Shown: piece by piece, positions 19,301 through 34,300 of the stretch
Position numbering within the stretch: position 1 is the first letter of the stretch
Layout: each line of letters begins with the position of its first letter
NCBI GenBank assembly: GCA_947303145.1
Contig: CAMYXB010000001.1
Location: 1-42,334, forward strand
Source: an uncultured Clostridia bacterium
Lineage (GTDB): Bacteria > Bacillota > Clostridia > Christensenellales > UBA1242
Reading direction: 5' to 3'
Length of the DNA: 42,334 bases
Notes under the pieces: model-generated
The model's database searches: none
Told to the model about the DNA's origin: nothing
Seen by the model: the letters and a program-made list of their open reading frames with translations, nothing else
Translations under genes and position numbers: made by a program

Positions 19301-22300
19301 AGGGCGAATCCATTGCCATAGGAATTGACATAAATTCCGCTGGACTTGCCACCATCTAATGTGGATATATTGCCACTCATGGTGACAGACAAAATATTGA
19401 CAGATGTGGAGATGTAGTTGGGTGCGACATACTTGAGTGTGGTATATATAGCACCACCCTCATCGGCTATGTTGTTAGACATCTTCACTCTCTCGTCATT
19501 GACACTGTCTCCTAGGTTGAGAGTGCTGTTCTCATCTAGGAACACTGCTCCGCCATTGCCAGACAATACTTGGTTGCCTAGGATATTGCCTTGAGATATG
19601 GTCACGAGAGAAGTTGTAGAATATATCGCTCCACCATGGCTACTGGAAGTATTGCTAGTGATAGCGGACTCTCCTCCTATGGTGAGCTTGATGCCACTGG
19701 CGAATATACCTGCTCCCTGACCTCCCTGCTTGACATATCTATTGAGTAGAGATGTGTCAGTGGACTGCTCGTAAGTCTTGGAGTCATTGTCGTAGATGTA
19801 GTATTGATCTTTGACAAAATCCTCAGCGTCTATCTTGCCCACATTGACATAGCTCGGCTGACTAGATGCCAACTTATAGTATGTGACAGAGCTGTCCCAT
19901 TCCTCTGCTCTAGCCACTGCTCTGGCCACACAATATTCATATTCACTTATGGAGCCCACTCTCACAGAGTAAACATATTTTAGGAACTCTTCCTCACTTC
20001 TTATAGATTTCGGTGTGAGTGAGGAGCCAAGATAGTAGTTGCCACTTCCTTGGAACTTATACACAGGCTCATAGTAAGGCTCGAAGCCTTCGCCCATTTT
20101 CTTGACATACAATGTGCTCTCTAAAATCATGTCATTGGTGACATTGGATGCCACTTCATACACATAGCCCTGTCTTACCACATAGTATTCTGTGTCGGCA
20201 TCGTATGTGCTAGCTCTGTCATATGTCCCCGTCAAAGTATTCCACACGTAGTAATAACTGGAGGCGAAATCTCTAGATTCTTCCACCATGTTATACACTG
20301 CCTGTGCTACTCCATCTGTTATGGTGACATCTGTGAGTGACAGGTCTAAGTAATAGTCATAGTCTCCATCGGCATTCTCTGCTCTATAACTTCTGGCATA
20401 GATTGCTCCGCCAAGGCCTCCACCCGAGCTATTTATCTTGTCTCCTACGCCTGAGATGTTGCTAGAGAATGTAGCATGATATATGCTGACAGATGCAGGA
20501 GACAGGGTGGCACTCTCCAGCCCCTCGAGGATATACATGGCTCCGCCGTTCATGGCGAAGTTCTCGATGAATGAGACAGAATATGTGGCTCCGCTCTCTC
20601 CTATGGTCATGCCAAGTGTAGCAGAAGAGTATATGGCTCCGCCGTTGCCTAGGGCGCCATTTTGACTAAATGTATTCTCTCCTGTGATGGCGAGGGAAGA
20701 ATCTATCATATAGATCACACCGCCGTCTCCCTTGGTGTAATTGTTCTGGAATATATTCTTACTGCCAAGCGTTAGAGAGGAGCCCTCACCGGCATATATC
20801 ACTGCACCATTGACACCGACATAGCCGTTTACGCCAGTAGCTCTAATTTCACCGACATAGTTATTCTCAAAGTAAGCGCCTCTTACACTAACCTTAGCTC
20901 CTGATGAATAGATGACAGAGCCCTTGTTGAATGATGCATTGGCTATTCCTATGAATCTGCCACCAGTTATTTCGACATTGCTTCCTGATGGGGCAAATAC
21001 GAGAGAACTCACCTTGCTGGCCATATTGTCGTGATACACACCACCTTGTATCTTGGCTGTCGCTCCGTCTGTCAGAGTGACATGAGACATATACGTGCTA
21101 CCCACTTCGATGTTGGAATTGGATAGCTCAAAACTTGAGCCAAATACGACTGTTCCACCTCTCTCCACCTTAATAGCCACGCCAGTAGTTGATTCTGGAT
21201 ACTTAGCATCCAAACTCTGCAGAGAGAAGTTGGAATTTCTAAGTTGAAGAATAGGGTTAAGGTTGACATAATCAGTCCCCATTCCGTCAACATAGTTGCC
21301 AGTGAAGTATTCGTTCTGTATCTTTTGCTTGACTATAGGGTCCATATCACTTGGATAGCCGAACACGAGAGTATCCTTCTCACCTATTCTAAACAAATCA
21401 CCAGAGAACTGTGTGCCTGACATAACGTCTATGCCACGCTCGATGATGGTTCCGTCTCTGTATATATCGTCATGTATATTGTCACGAATAGGCACATTGT
21501 ATAGTGAGAAGGTATTCTTCCTTGTAGTGCTGTTGGTTATAGTTCTAGCAAGCAGGGTGATTCTCACACCGTTCATCTTATCGGTATTGAGGCTCCTATC
21601 AAGTCCTGGCTGAGCGTTGAATGTATACAAGGTCTCTGTGATAGAGAGTATTCCATTCTTAGGTTCGAAATACTTATAGTAGTTATCCTCATTCTCCTTA
21701 GTTTGCTCTAGCATATTGATGAGAATGATGCTGTTGTTGCTCGCCTTGAGGAGAGCATCTGCCAGAGTCTCATACACAGCCACGAGGTCGCCCTTTGCAT
21801 CAAGTTCTTGGAAATACTGCTGACTGATGACGAGATGTGTGGGCTGGGTGTCTGAAGAACCTGCCTTGAGAGTCTGTCCAGATGACAGAGGCAGATCGAA
21901 CATATACTTGTATATTGCCTTGAGAGTGGATAGAGTGCAATTGAGAGAGACGACTTTGTCGCCATAATCTTTTTTCTCTTTTTCCACTTGAGACAGGTCA
22001 GTATCGCTGAAGACCACCTTGAATCTCACCACACCTCCGTCAGAGGACACGAGTGCCTCGTTCTCTACATTTTGAGCAGCGACAGCGAATGCTGTGGTCT
22101 CCTTGTATGACAATTTGACAAGGTCGGTGATGTAGTCTATCTTGCACTTGAATATAAGTCCACGACTGGCCAAGCCGCCCTTATAGCTATACATGGCCTC
22201 ATAGTTGTAATCTAGCCAAATGCCTGCGAGAGACTTGTCCTCACCTTGAGAGAAAGTCGGCTCTCCGCCAAGTAGGACATAGCCATACTTGAGATACATG

Positions 22301-25300
22301 TTGAAGCCATCTCTATATTTCTCATCACCGCACTTTATGACATTGCCCTCTACTGTGCCATTGTATATGCTGAGCTGAGAGCCAGTGCTCTCTGTCTCTC
22401 CACTGACGAACAAGCCTGCACCTGTCCTGTAGATCAACACACTGCAGATTACTTCACCAGTGTCATCTTTCTTGTGTTCTACGACATAATGTATGCCATA
22501 AGCCATCTCGTTGTTTCTAATCTCGGCATTGGATATGGTGCCCACAGTGCCGAATAGATATAGACCTGCACCGCTGGAGTATGACTTGTTGCCACTAATT
22601 GTAGGACTGCCGTCACTTGTGGTGGAGGCAATGGTGAGTTCTCCACCCAACATATACACACCTCCACCTGAGCCTTTACCCTCTTCGTGATCAGTGGCTA
22701 GTCTTTCATCAGTCTCGCCATAATAGTTCTCTTTGTCTAAGTAGGTGTAGAGTGTGGCGATATTGCCGGATATTTCTCCAGCATAGATGCTTAACTTGGC
22801 ACTTTCGGCATAGATAGCACCGCCCAAAATGGAGCGATTGCTCGACAATACGCTGGCCCTTATCTCCACAGAGACGCCATTCATATACAATGCTCCGCCC
22901 TTGTTTTGAGCTATGTTGGAGGTGAATGTGGCCTTCTCTATGAGCATGGAGCCGGAGGAAAGATATATACCACCACCAAAGGAAGCCTTGTTAGATTCAA
23001 TACTTGGGCTGTTCTCTCCACTGCCTGTGATGGTGGACCTCTGTGAAGAAGCATAGAATATGGCACCGCCATATTGAGTAAGAGCGATAGGGCCCTCACC
23101 ACAAGATGAGATGTTGCTTGCACCAGAGATACTGATGGAGCCGGTCTCCACCACAGCGATGGCACCACCATAAGGAGCATAAGAAGAAGTGATGTCGACT
23201 GCCTCAAGAGAAAGTCTGCCCTGAGAGACATATATAGTCCCGCCATAATATGTGGCTGTGCTAGACGTAAATGCCACGCCGTTTATTCTGCTAGTCGTGG
23301 AGCTTGATGAGAAGAATATGGCACCACCATTCTCATTACCAATATTCCTTGCAAATGTAGTGTTGGACGTGCTGTCGCTAAGCACAATACTGCCACTGCC
23401 TGACACATATACAGCGCCACCCAAGAGAGCTTCGTTGTCAGAGATATCCACCACGTCATTGACGTCTTGGATATTCATCGTGCCACTTTCCACGAAGACT
23501 GCACCGCCATAGGTGGCTAGGTTGTGAGTAAGTGAGCCGGACTGAATGGTGAAGCTGCTCTTTTCTGCCACATAGACCGCTCCGCCATAGGTGGCAGATA
23601 GGTCGGTCAAAGTGGCACCTATTATGGTGAGCCCTGTGCTATCCTTACTCGCCACATACACAGCACCACCGCCATTAAATCCAGTAGGATAGACCACTGT
23701 GGAGTAGTCTTTGGGGTCTGTTATCTCTATGTATGAGGAGATGCTCGTCTTGTTGTAAGACAGGCAGACACCCTTGAATAGATTGACACTGCCTTTGCCC
23801 GCTATGACTATGATAGGAGCTGTGCCTCTGTCCTTATATGTATCCTTTTCTCCGCCATAGATATTGAATGTGGCTGTATTGCTGTCGTCATTGATATTAA
23901 GTGAGCCGAATACAGCTATCATCACACCGGCATAGTTCTCGTCTCTTATGATGCTGGCGTCATCTTCACTGACCAGCGTGACACTCTTGCCAGTAGGCAC
24001 CACTATCATGGAACTAGATGAGATGACTTGGTCTTTGGTTATGTGGATAGTATATAGCGAGCCATTGTCCTCATACTGCTCTATGGCATCTTTTATGGAC
24101 GCATAGTAGAATGTATTGCTCTCGCTATCTGTGACGTAGCAAGTGGAGTTGGTCATGAACACCTTTTCGCCTTCCTTGGTGAACACCTTGCTCGTAGCGC
24201 TGAATCTAGTAGGATTGGCCACCTGCTCATTGTCATATAAAGCCACGAGTATCCTCTCGCCGTCTTTGAGCTCCTCCTCGAGTTCGATGGCTATCTTAGA
24301 CGAGACAGATGTGCCATAACTCAATGCTGAGATGAACACCTTGGTGCCAGTGGCAAGATACACGCTGTCAAGGTTTACATCGTTGTCCACAATGAGAGCC
24401 TTGTCGGCTGTATTGCCTAGATAGATGCTGGCATAGGCTCTACTCTCATCTCGACTAATGGTGCCAGAGGATATGGAGAATGTCGCCTTGGATGAAATGT
24501 AGACATTGTCACCAGCGCAATTATCTGTGTTGAAGTTGGCTGTAATCATGGCATAGCCTAGGCTGAGTCTGGCTAGTGAGTCTAGATACACACCAGCACC
24601 TCTGAGCGCAGAGTTGCCATCTATCTTAAATCCTTGAGAAGTCTTGAAAAGGGCTTTGTCGCTGGCCTTAGACGCTGTGACAAAGAGTCCACCGCCATAC
24701 TCTATGGCTGTGTTTTCCTTAATCTCTACATTCTTGAGAGATATGGACATATCTTTATTAGAATTGACGTATATTCCAGCACCATTCTTGCTGGCAGTAT
24801 TGCCATCTATTATGCTTGGATTGGTGGATACTGCATTGCTCTCTAATGTGGAGGCACCTGTCATATACACACCTGCACCATACTTGGCTGAGTTGCTAGA
24901 GATGTTTGCACCACTTAAAAGCACTGCCTTGCCACCACTGACGACCATTCCGCCACCAGATTCTAATGCCACACATCCGGATACTTCGCCACCTATTCTC
25001 ACTGTGCCGAATAATGCACTGGTCAATCTGACCGCCATCACTCCTGCACCAGAATAGGCGTGATTGTCACATATCTTGCCCCCGCTTGCCAAGGTCAAGA
25101 GTCCGCCTGTGACATACACACCACCGCCATAGTAGGCATAGTTGCTGGATATATCACAGCCCTCGCTAAGCAATACAGAGCCTGACCTCACGTATAGTCC
25201 ACCACCGAGATAGTCACTGCTACTTATGGCAGATATTGTGTTGTTGCTGGAGATGGCTGTGTCAGAGACTCTAGATTGTCCCACCACCATATCAGCAGTG

Positions 25301-28300
25301 CTGTCTATATACACACCACCGCCCTGGCTAGCCAAGTTGTAGGAAATGATGGAGTCGTCACTAGATAGCAGTCTTCCATTGCCCTTGATAGCCACACCAC
25401 CGCCATATTTGGCAGTATTGGGCTCTGCCTCTGTGCCTATAACTGCGCCATGCAATACAAGAGCACCCTCGCTATACACACCGCCACCAAAACTTGTCGC
25501 AGTGTTGCCACAGATCTCGCCTGAGGCTATGACCAGCATGCCACGATTTACATATATTGCTCCGCCATTTTCTCTGGCTGTATTAGATGATATGCTCACA
25601 TTGTCTAGACTGCTGGCATATCTCTCGTCCTCGATAGTGCTGTCTATGTATATCGCACCGCCATTTGTGGCTGTGTTGCCAGTGATGACTATGTCACCTA
25701 AAGATTGAGCGGTCATATACACAGCAGAGTTGCTAGAGGCATATATTGTGCCACCTTTGACTGCAAAGTTGTCTCTAATTTCTGCCTTGTAGACATATAG
25801 GGAGGCATTGGAGTCAAGATAGAACGCTCCGCCCTTATCCATGGCTGTGTTGCCATAAATCTTTGCACCATCTACTACTACTGAGCCATTCACTATGTCT
25901 GCCACAGGGCCATTGTTTGCCTTGTGGTTATAGATATTGAGCATACTTGTCCCAGATGGTGAGAAACTGCTGTCGAAGTTGCCCTCTAGAGTGAGCTTGG
26001 CACCCTGCTTTGTGGAACTATCCACTAAGAAAGCGGAAGAAGCTGTGCTAGATGTATCTCCCACGATATTGAGAGGGACGAGCCTCACTTCTGCTAGACT
26101 TAGAGCCTTTTTGCCGAACTGGACATTGTTGCCAGAGACATTGAACATGACGCCATCAAAGCCATCTCCTCTATAGATGTTTATTTCACTAGCAGGAGTG
26201 GCGCCATTAGTGTCTGTAGCGCCGACAATGGTGACCTCTTTTGTCAGTTCCAGGGTCCTATACACATACATATCCCATTTGACTAGGATAAGGGCATAAG
26301 GAGCACTGTCTGTCACTGCGTCCTCTAGGCTGGAGTAATTGTCACCTCTTATATACTCGCCATCTACGTAGTCATATACCTCTATAATATCCTCTACAGC
26401 CAATTCATATTCGAGATATTTGCTATAAGTCTTGCCACCATTTAGTATCGTCCTATAAAGGTCGACATTGGTGTAAATCACGCTGTCACCTCTGCCCCTC
26501 TTAGCCACATGACCGCTCAAAAGCACCTCGTCAAAGGCATTGATGGAGTAGAGTCTGGCAGATGACACACTGCTATCCTTGAATGCGTCTTTCTTGACGT
26601 CCACTCTCCTAGGTAGAGAGACGAATGTGAGTGAAGATGAGCGGAAAGCGTCCACGCCTATGGTGACCAAAGTATCGCTATCCACCAAATGTCCCACTCT
26701 CACTTCCTCGCTAGGGATAGATGCGCAATTCTTGAATGCCCTATCACCTATGCTGGTGACATGAGACAGGTCAAACTTGGTCTCATCTGCACCCAAAATG
26801 CGCAGCCCTGTGGCCCCCTTGAATGCGTCAGCACCCACAGTGGTTATGTCTCCACTGGTGATGACTGCCTCAATATCTGTGCAATCTTCGAAGGCACCAC
26901 TGGCTATCTCTGTGGAAGATAGATACACTTTCTTAAGACTATTCATCAGAGTAGTGTCATCAAATGTATATAGCACTCTGAGATTGGAGGCGTCACCTGC
27001 TGTGTGACCTATGAATGGCAGGTGAATAGATGGGCTGGCTAGTCCATAGAAAGCCCCGTCTCTAATATAAGACACACTATCGCCCACAATGAGGTCGTCT
27101 AATGTGACGCCTAAGAATGCTAGAGGCAATATTTCTCCCGCAAATGATGTGAGGTCACACACGTCACTGGAGGACAAAGCCTCAAGGTATGTGTGCAGAT
27201 TGCCACCCTCATATATGATGCCGTCCTCTATCTTATATATGCCGTCCTCTGTCAATATGACGGAAGTAAGTGCTCCGCCGGACAGTGAGCCATATCCAAG
27301 AGTGAGGCCACTGACATCGAGATTGACCATAGTCAAGTGGTCGAGGTGATATAGAGCCATATCCTCTAGAGTGAGACCCTCCGCCATAAGACTGAAGTCA
27401 ATAGAGGCTATGCTGTCGTTGAGAGGGTTGTCGCTAAATGACACACTCTCTATGTCAGGGCCCATTGAGCCGTCTGGCAATATGGCGTGTCTAGGCAATG
27501 TGAGATGCTCGCCCTCACCTGTGAAGAAACTCAAAGCGTTATTATTGAGTCCTGTGATGGCCTTGTAGTCACTGCTATAGGAGAATATGAATGGATTGGT
27601 GTAGTAAGCCCACACTGCATACAATGTGACACTGCCCACCAATACGTGCTCACAGCCCTCTCCCACCTTCTCTCCAGCAGTCAAGAATATCTCCCCATTA
27701 GGAGTGAGTGACCAGCCGACAAGATAGGCGAAGAGGTGATTTCTATTAACCGAAGTGGCAGAAGTAGAGTCTGCTATCTCGATATTGGATAGCACGCTGT
27801 ATTGTGAGTGGATGGACTGCTCCTCGCTACTTGAGACGAAGCCCCCTATAACATTGTGTGTGGTGTTCTTGTTGTAGGTTATCACGAATGTCGCAGATAG
27901 GACAGGATAGAAGAACACTATGTCTGAGGATAGTGACTGATATCCAGATGCCTTCTCAAGTAGAGCACTGTCCAGCACAAGAGATGTGGTGTCTGCTGGG
28001 ACATCTAGTTCTCTCACTGTGGCGCCCTCTCTGGCGAATGACCAGCCTTGGAAGTCCACACTCTCCATTCTGTTCACCTCGAATGTGTCGCCGAAGACGA
28101 CAGATTTCGAAGTCTGTGGTGAGGTGAGGAATGTCAAGGTGTATGTCTTGCTATTTATCTGCATAATGGCATATTGATTGCCATTTCTAAGATTGACAGA
28201 GATGCTGTCTCCTGAGAATGTCTTCTCCTCTCCATAAGTGAGAGGTGAGAGAGCTGTGAGCATCTTGATGCTCCCCACTCTGTATCCCAATCCCGCAAAT

Positions 28301-31300
28301 GTGTTGAGCTCGCTCTGTGAGACAGATGCTATGCCGTCACCATTCTGTGAGACATGGACATCTGCATATTCCTTCAAGGTGTCGTCCTTGAATATCCTGA
28401 TATAGTTGAGGTCGAAGATGGCATATAGGTCGGTGTTGTCAAGGATGATAATCTCACTCCCGTCCTCAAATTCCACATTCTTGTCTATGACATCTTGAGC
28501 ATTGGACGAGAAGCCAATAAGATGTGAATATGACGGAACGGTGAAGCCGGTCATATCGTGACTATCGAGGGAGAAAGTCCCCTTGTAGTTCACTTGAGTA
28601 GGAGATATGCTTCCTGCATTGTGAATGGTGACAACAAAACTATTTACTCTGTATTGTGCATATAGTACCACCACAGCACCATCTGTGCTGGTGAGATTGA
28701 CAATCTCGCCATTTAGTGCAAAACTACTGCCCTGTCCGTCCTTTTGAGTGTTCCACCTCTCTTGTGTATAGCCGTTGGTGGAGAATCTCTCGCCAGTGAG
28801 GACTCTAGTCTCTCCATAACTTAGAGTGATGGGCTCAATGTTGCCAGACACTATCTCGCCTGTGAGATTGCTGTCGAATATCACTGTATATGTGTTGGCT
28901 CTCCACTCGCCATAGAGGGTGATGGTGTCACCATCTGTGGAGGAGAGGTTGTATATTCTATCGCCTATCTCATAGGCTGTGCCCTGTCCGTTCGCTTGAG
29001 TATTCCAGCCATCTTGTGTATATCCTATGGCTGAGAATGTGTCATAAGGCAGAGTGAAGTATTCGTCATAGTTCACCACGACAGGCTCAATATCACCTGT
29101 GGCGGTGGAGGAATTGGCGTTGAACTCAATGGTGAAAGTATTGGCTTTCCAGATGACATACACTATGACATCGCTCTCTGTCATGGCGAAGTAATCTCCG
29201 TCCTTATCCTTGCCCTCACTATTATATGTAACAGAGCCCGTCTGACTGAGGTCGAAGCCAGAGAAAGTGTATCCCTCTCTACCATCTAGTGCTGAGTAGA
29301 TGAGTGACAGAGCGTCTGCTCCATTGTGAGTGGTCATGACATCTCCCTCATATTGCTCAACATACACTTTGACCTTGAGGAACTGACCTATCCTCTCCAC
29401 TCCCTCTACTTCTATTGTGCTCGCACTGCTAGAAGATATAGAGGCGGTGTCGTTGATGTCAGCATAGAGATAATAGTATAGATTGCTCCACCTAGCATAA
29501 ATATCTACATCGCTTCTAGGCATAGCAAGTGTGCTAGGAAGGTCTATCTCATTGCCTTCGAATATATAATACCAGCCTCTGAAGTCTCTGCTCTCTTGAG
29601 TGAGAGTGATGCCTGATATAAGAGGAATGATGTCGGTCTTATATTTGACAGAAAGCACCACTCCGTCATCTATCTCATCACCAGAGACTGTCCCGCTAGG
29701 CACTCCACCCTCGAAGTGCAGATTGAGAGAGTATATAGCCTCTGTTATGACTATATTTTGAGTAGAAACTTTCATTCTATAATCGTCTTGCTTGTCCTCT
29801 TCCACATCGAAGTAGGAGTCCACTGGTGTCTGCCCATTGGCGAATGTGGCCACTCTCACTTCTTCCCCGCTTGCGGGATAACTGCTAGGGACAATGACCA
29901 TCTTGACACTGGAAGTGATGGCTGAAGAAATGGTGACAAATGCACCCTCCCCCAGAACTATTCTGTCCAGCATATCCACACTTCCACCGATGGACAAGGT
30001 GGAGAGTCTGTCGAGACTTATCGTGCCACGATTGCCGTCACTGCCGAATTCTCCGCCATTTATCATCACAGTGGCACGCTTTTGCTCGCTATCGCTACTG
30101 ATACTCATAGATGAGCCAATAGGGGCAGTGTTGAGTGAGAATTGTGTGGCGTCTAAGACAAGTCTGCCGGCCTTGATGGTGATGGCACCACCCTCTTGTG
30201 AGGCAGTGTTAGATGTGAACATGCTCCCTGACAGACTTATCTGCTGTAGAGATCCCTCATTGGATACATATATGGCTCCGCCAGAAGTGGCGCTATTACC
30301 CTCGAACTGGCAACCATCACTGGCTGACAGCACAGCATAGGAGCTGGAGGAAAGACCACCCACGTATATCGCTCCACCAAAGGTGGCGGAATTGGTCTTG
30401 AATGAGCAGGAAGAGATGGTGACGGCCTTGCAATTCTTCTCTAGATAGATGGCTCCGCCATAACCTGATCCGCCTGCTACATTGCTCTCGAATGTGATGC
30501 CACTAAATGACGACTCTCTGTTGCTGGCGTAGTATATGGCTCCGCCATAGATGGCCTCGTTGTCCTTGAATAATCCGTCATCGAGATTTGCTGTGATGAC
30601 AGCATTGCCTGTGGCATAGATGACTGCGCCATATTTTGCCTTGTTGTTCTCGAACTTGCTCTCGCCAAGGATAGACACACTGCCTGTGGCATAGATGGCT
30701 CCGCCACTCACTGCCCAGTTGGAGTCAAATGTCGCTCCGTTGATATTAAGCACGCCCTCGCTATAGACACCGCCACCCACACTTGAACTGGTGGAAGTCA
30801 TAATGGAGTGATTGTTCCTTATAGTCACGCAACTATTGAGTGTGACACTGCCAGTCTTTGCCACGTGCAAACTGCCGGCGTAGCTGGTCACATTGTTGCC
30901 GTCTATGGTCAAAGTAGATGTGGCGTTGTTGTCAAATGTGACGGAGGATAATATATCTATGAGATACTTGCCCTCTCCACTGAAGCCATCGGCTCTTTTA
31001 AGAGTGATGTTGTCTCCTGTAGGAAGTATGGTGACATCATAGGACAGAGTGAGCGTCCTATCTAACACAATATCTCTCTTGACTAGATATAGGCTGTCTC
31101 CTGCCCTGAGGTCGCTGACAGCAGAATATATGTCAGTGTAGTCGATGGTGATAGGATTGCCGTCTATCTCCCTGTATATATATGCCACTGCCACACCGAA
31201 AGATGCTGTGAGAGATATAGATTTGCCTCTCTGTATCTTGGTGAGGTCTATCATAGGATTGGCCTGGTCATATATCACAGAGCCAGTGGTCATAAGTCCA

Positions 31301-34300
31301 GTCAAGATGTGCTCAGGGTAGTTGAATATATTCCTAAAGTGGTGGAAACTAACCACGCCCTCTGCTCTACTGAATGTCTCAGTATATGTCTTGGTGATAG
31401 CATTGACTGTGATAAGCTTCCTGTATTCTCCCTTGCCTTCCACTGTATAGGTGGTGTCGGAGGACAACCCTTCTATGAAGGTGGCATCAACGCTAGAAGG
31501 AATCTTCACCTCCACACTCACTGTCTCCAGCTTGAATGTCGCCTCGAAGTAAATCTTCTTAATATTGTTCTCTCTGATAACAGATGATGCATTCACTAGG
31601 TCTCTCAAGGTGAATATTGTGCCATTGCTTATCTCTTCTATGCCCTCAAAAGCAACATATTCGTCATCTTCGTTCTTATATTTCGCCACCCATTTATCCA
31701 CCTCATAGTATGGCTTGATGTCACTGGCGACAGTGAGGGTGACACCGCTCTCTGCTGACAAGTATCCTGCAGACATCTCGCTCCCGTCCACGATGAGATA
31801 ACAATCGTAGTTTTCCGCTTTCCATTGAGCGTAAATGGTGATGACTTCATTGGACTTCTCGCTATCTGTGGTATACCATGAGGAGAGTTCGCCACTCTCA
31901 TTGTAGTAGGCGTATCTTTCCATCAGGCTGTAGCCGAATCTATCACCTGTGATACCGGAGAGGACTTCACTCAAAGTTTTCTCCTTGATATACACTCCAC
32001 GAAGAGCATGACCTCTGACATCGAGCATAGGCTCGCCATCTTTTATTATCTCTAAAGGCTCGCCATATTCGCCAGTTATAGCCCTTCCATCAAGGAATAA
32101 CTGTCCTCCATTGCCATGTATGATGATATTGTCTGCAGAAGGTTGCAGAGAGAGGAAATATCCGTCTTTGCTTCTAACTAGGCAATATACTGCAAGATCT
32201 CTATTATTATCATTATTATTTAGCGAGAAGCATCGAGAATATCTCATGAATGAGTTTTGGTCGGAGAACTCTATGACATTGTGCTTGCCCTCTTCCTCTA
32301 GTTTCTTCCTAAGAGAAGGGATATTGTCTAGGTCTATGTCTATGATTATCTTGCCATCTACGAGTTCTTCGCTGTTGAGACTGGACGACTTGACATAAGA
32401 GTGATGCTCGAGCGAGAGACCCTCAATATATGCTGTGCCAGATATGAAGAGCTTGCCATAAGAATCGCTCTGTCTTCCTGCCACCTTGATAGTGCCACTG
32501 ACTATGGTGTCTATGACTGACAAGGAGCCTGTATTGTCGACCAATATACTAGGCATATTGGAGAACATATCCTCTGTGGGCACTTTTTCTCCATTATCGT
32601 CACACACTCTCTCGTCCATATCCACGCCAGAGAGTGTGATGGTGGAATTGTTGGCGACAAATATATTGCTAGCTGTGCCACTAGCGCCCTCATTGTTCAA
32701 TATTTTGCCGAAACTGAGAGTGTTGGCGACACTGCTTTCAAAGTTCACACCACCTACACCTTGTAAGCCAATGTTCTCACTGATAGTGGATCCCTCACTC
32801 ATGAATAGGAGTGCTCCCCTCACTAAGTAGACACCACCACCCTTCACAGCACTATTGCCGTTTACGTGAGAATTGTTGAGGATTATCTTAGCATTATCCT
32901 CGGCATAAATGCCACCGCCACTATTTCCAAAGTTGTCGGTGATGGTGGAATTATTGATAGTCAAGGTTCCATTGTCGACAAAGGCAAAGCCACCAAAAGA
33001 TATTTGAACCCCTTCCTTACCATTATTCTTGATCTCTAGATTCTCATTATCTTCTTCATTTATGATATTCACCTGAGAAGCGTTTATATACAATGCACCA
33101 CCATAGTAATTGGTCTTAGTATCTTTGTTGTTATTGATGAGCGTCACATTCTCTATACTTGCTGTGGCGCTACTGGCAAATATTGCTCCACCACGATAGG
33201 CTATATTGCCATTAAAGGTGATGAATTGGACCGCTTCATTACTGCCGAACACATCACTATAAGTGTTTCCTCTGCTGTTGATGGTGAGTTGCCCCATAGC
33301 ATAAATAGCGCCACCACCGTAAATTTCTGGTTGAGATGCGTCATCATTGTCCTGTATGTTGCCCTTGAAATATCCTGCCCATACATATAGACTGGAGGCA
33401 CTGTATATGGCACCACCTTGATTGTTCGCCTTGTTGCCCACGAATTCCACATTGGTGGAAAGGGTGAGTGTGCCACTGGTATAGATAGCTCCACCTCTAT
33501 TAGAGGCTGTGTTTTTGCTAAAGAGAATGCTCTTCCCGCTATTGATATTTATAGCATTGCTGGCGTATATAGCACCGCCATCTGTGGCATAGTTCTCTGT
33601 GAACTTCACCGTCCCCAGTGTCAGACGAGAGGCGCTGGTGGCATATATCGCACCACCTAAGTGTGCGCTACTATCACCCTCCTTGTCCGCCTTATTATTG
33701 GAGAACAGGCAGTCCTCTATGCTGACCACACCGCCATCAATGTATATGGCACCACCATTGCTGGTAGATTCGTTGGACTCGAAGTAGACTCCGCTTAGAT
33801 TGAGGACTCCGCTCCTTGCCACGTATATGACACCTTTGCCAGAGTGGATACTTGAGAAAGTCCCACTTTGCGCATCGGTAGTTTTATAACTATATCCGCC
33901 GTTTATGTTGGCTGTGCCATTCACTTCAATCACTGCCACACCACTGGAGGTGATGACGCCACTGAAGATCACTTTGCTACTGGTATTGAGTGTAGCACCA
34001 GACTCGACTATTATGATTGGACTGCTAATATCCTTCGTTGATGTCCAGACAAAATTGTTGGTCGAATCAATATTGAGCGTGGCTCCGCTCTTGATGGTGA
34101 TTGTAGACGAGAATACCAATTTCCTATCATCGCCTTGTCCTTTAATGGTGACGGACTTGTTGACAGTGATGTTCTTTGTCACAGATGTCCCGTCCTCGGC
34201 ATCGTCTATGACCACTACCTTGTATGATGCCAGAGTCCTTGCGTCCACCTCATCGAAGGCGTCCTCTACACTCTTGAAATACAGATTATAACTACTTGCG

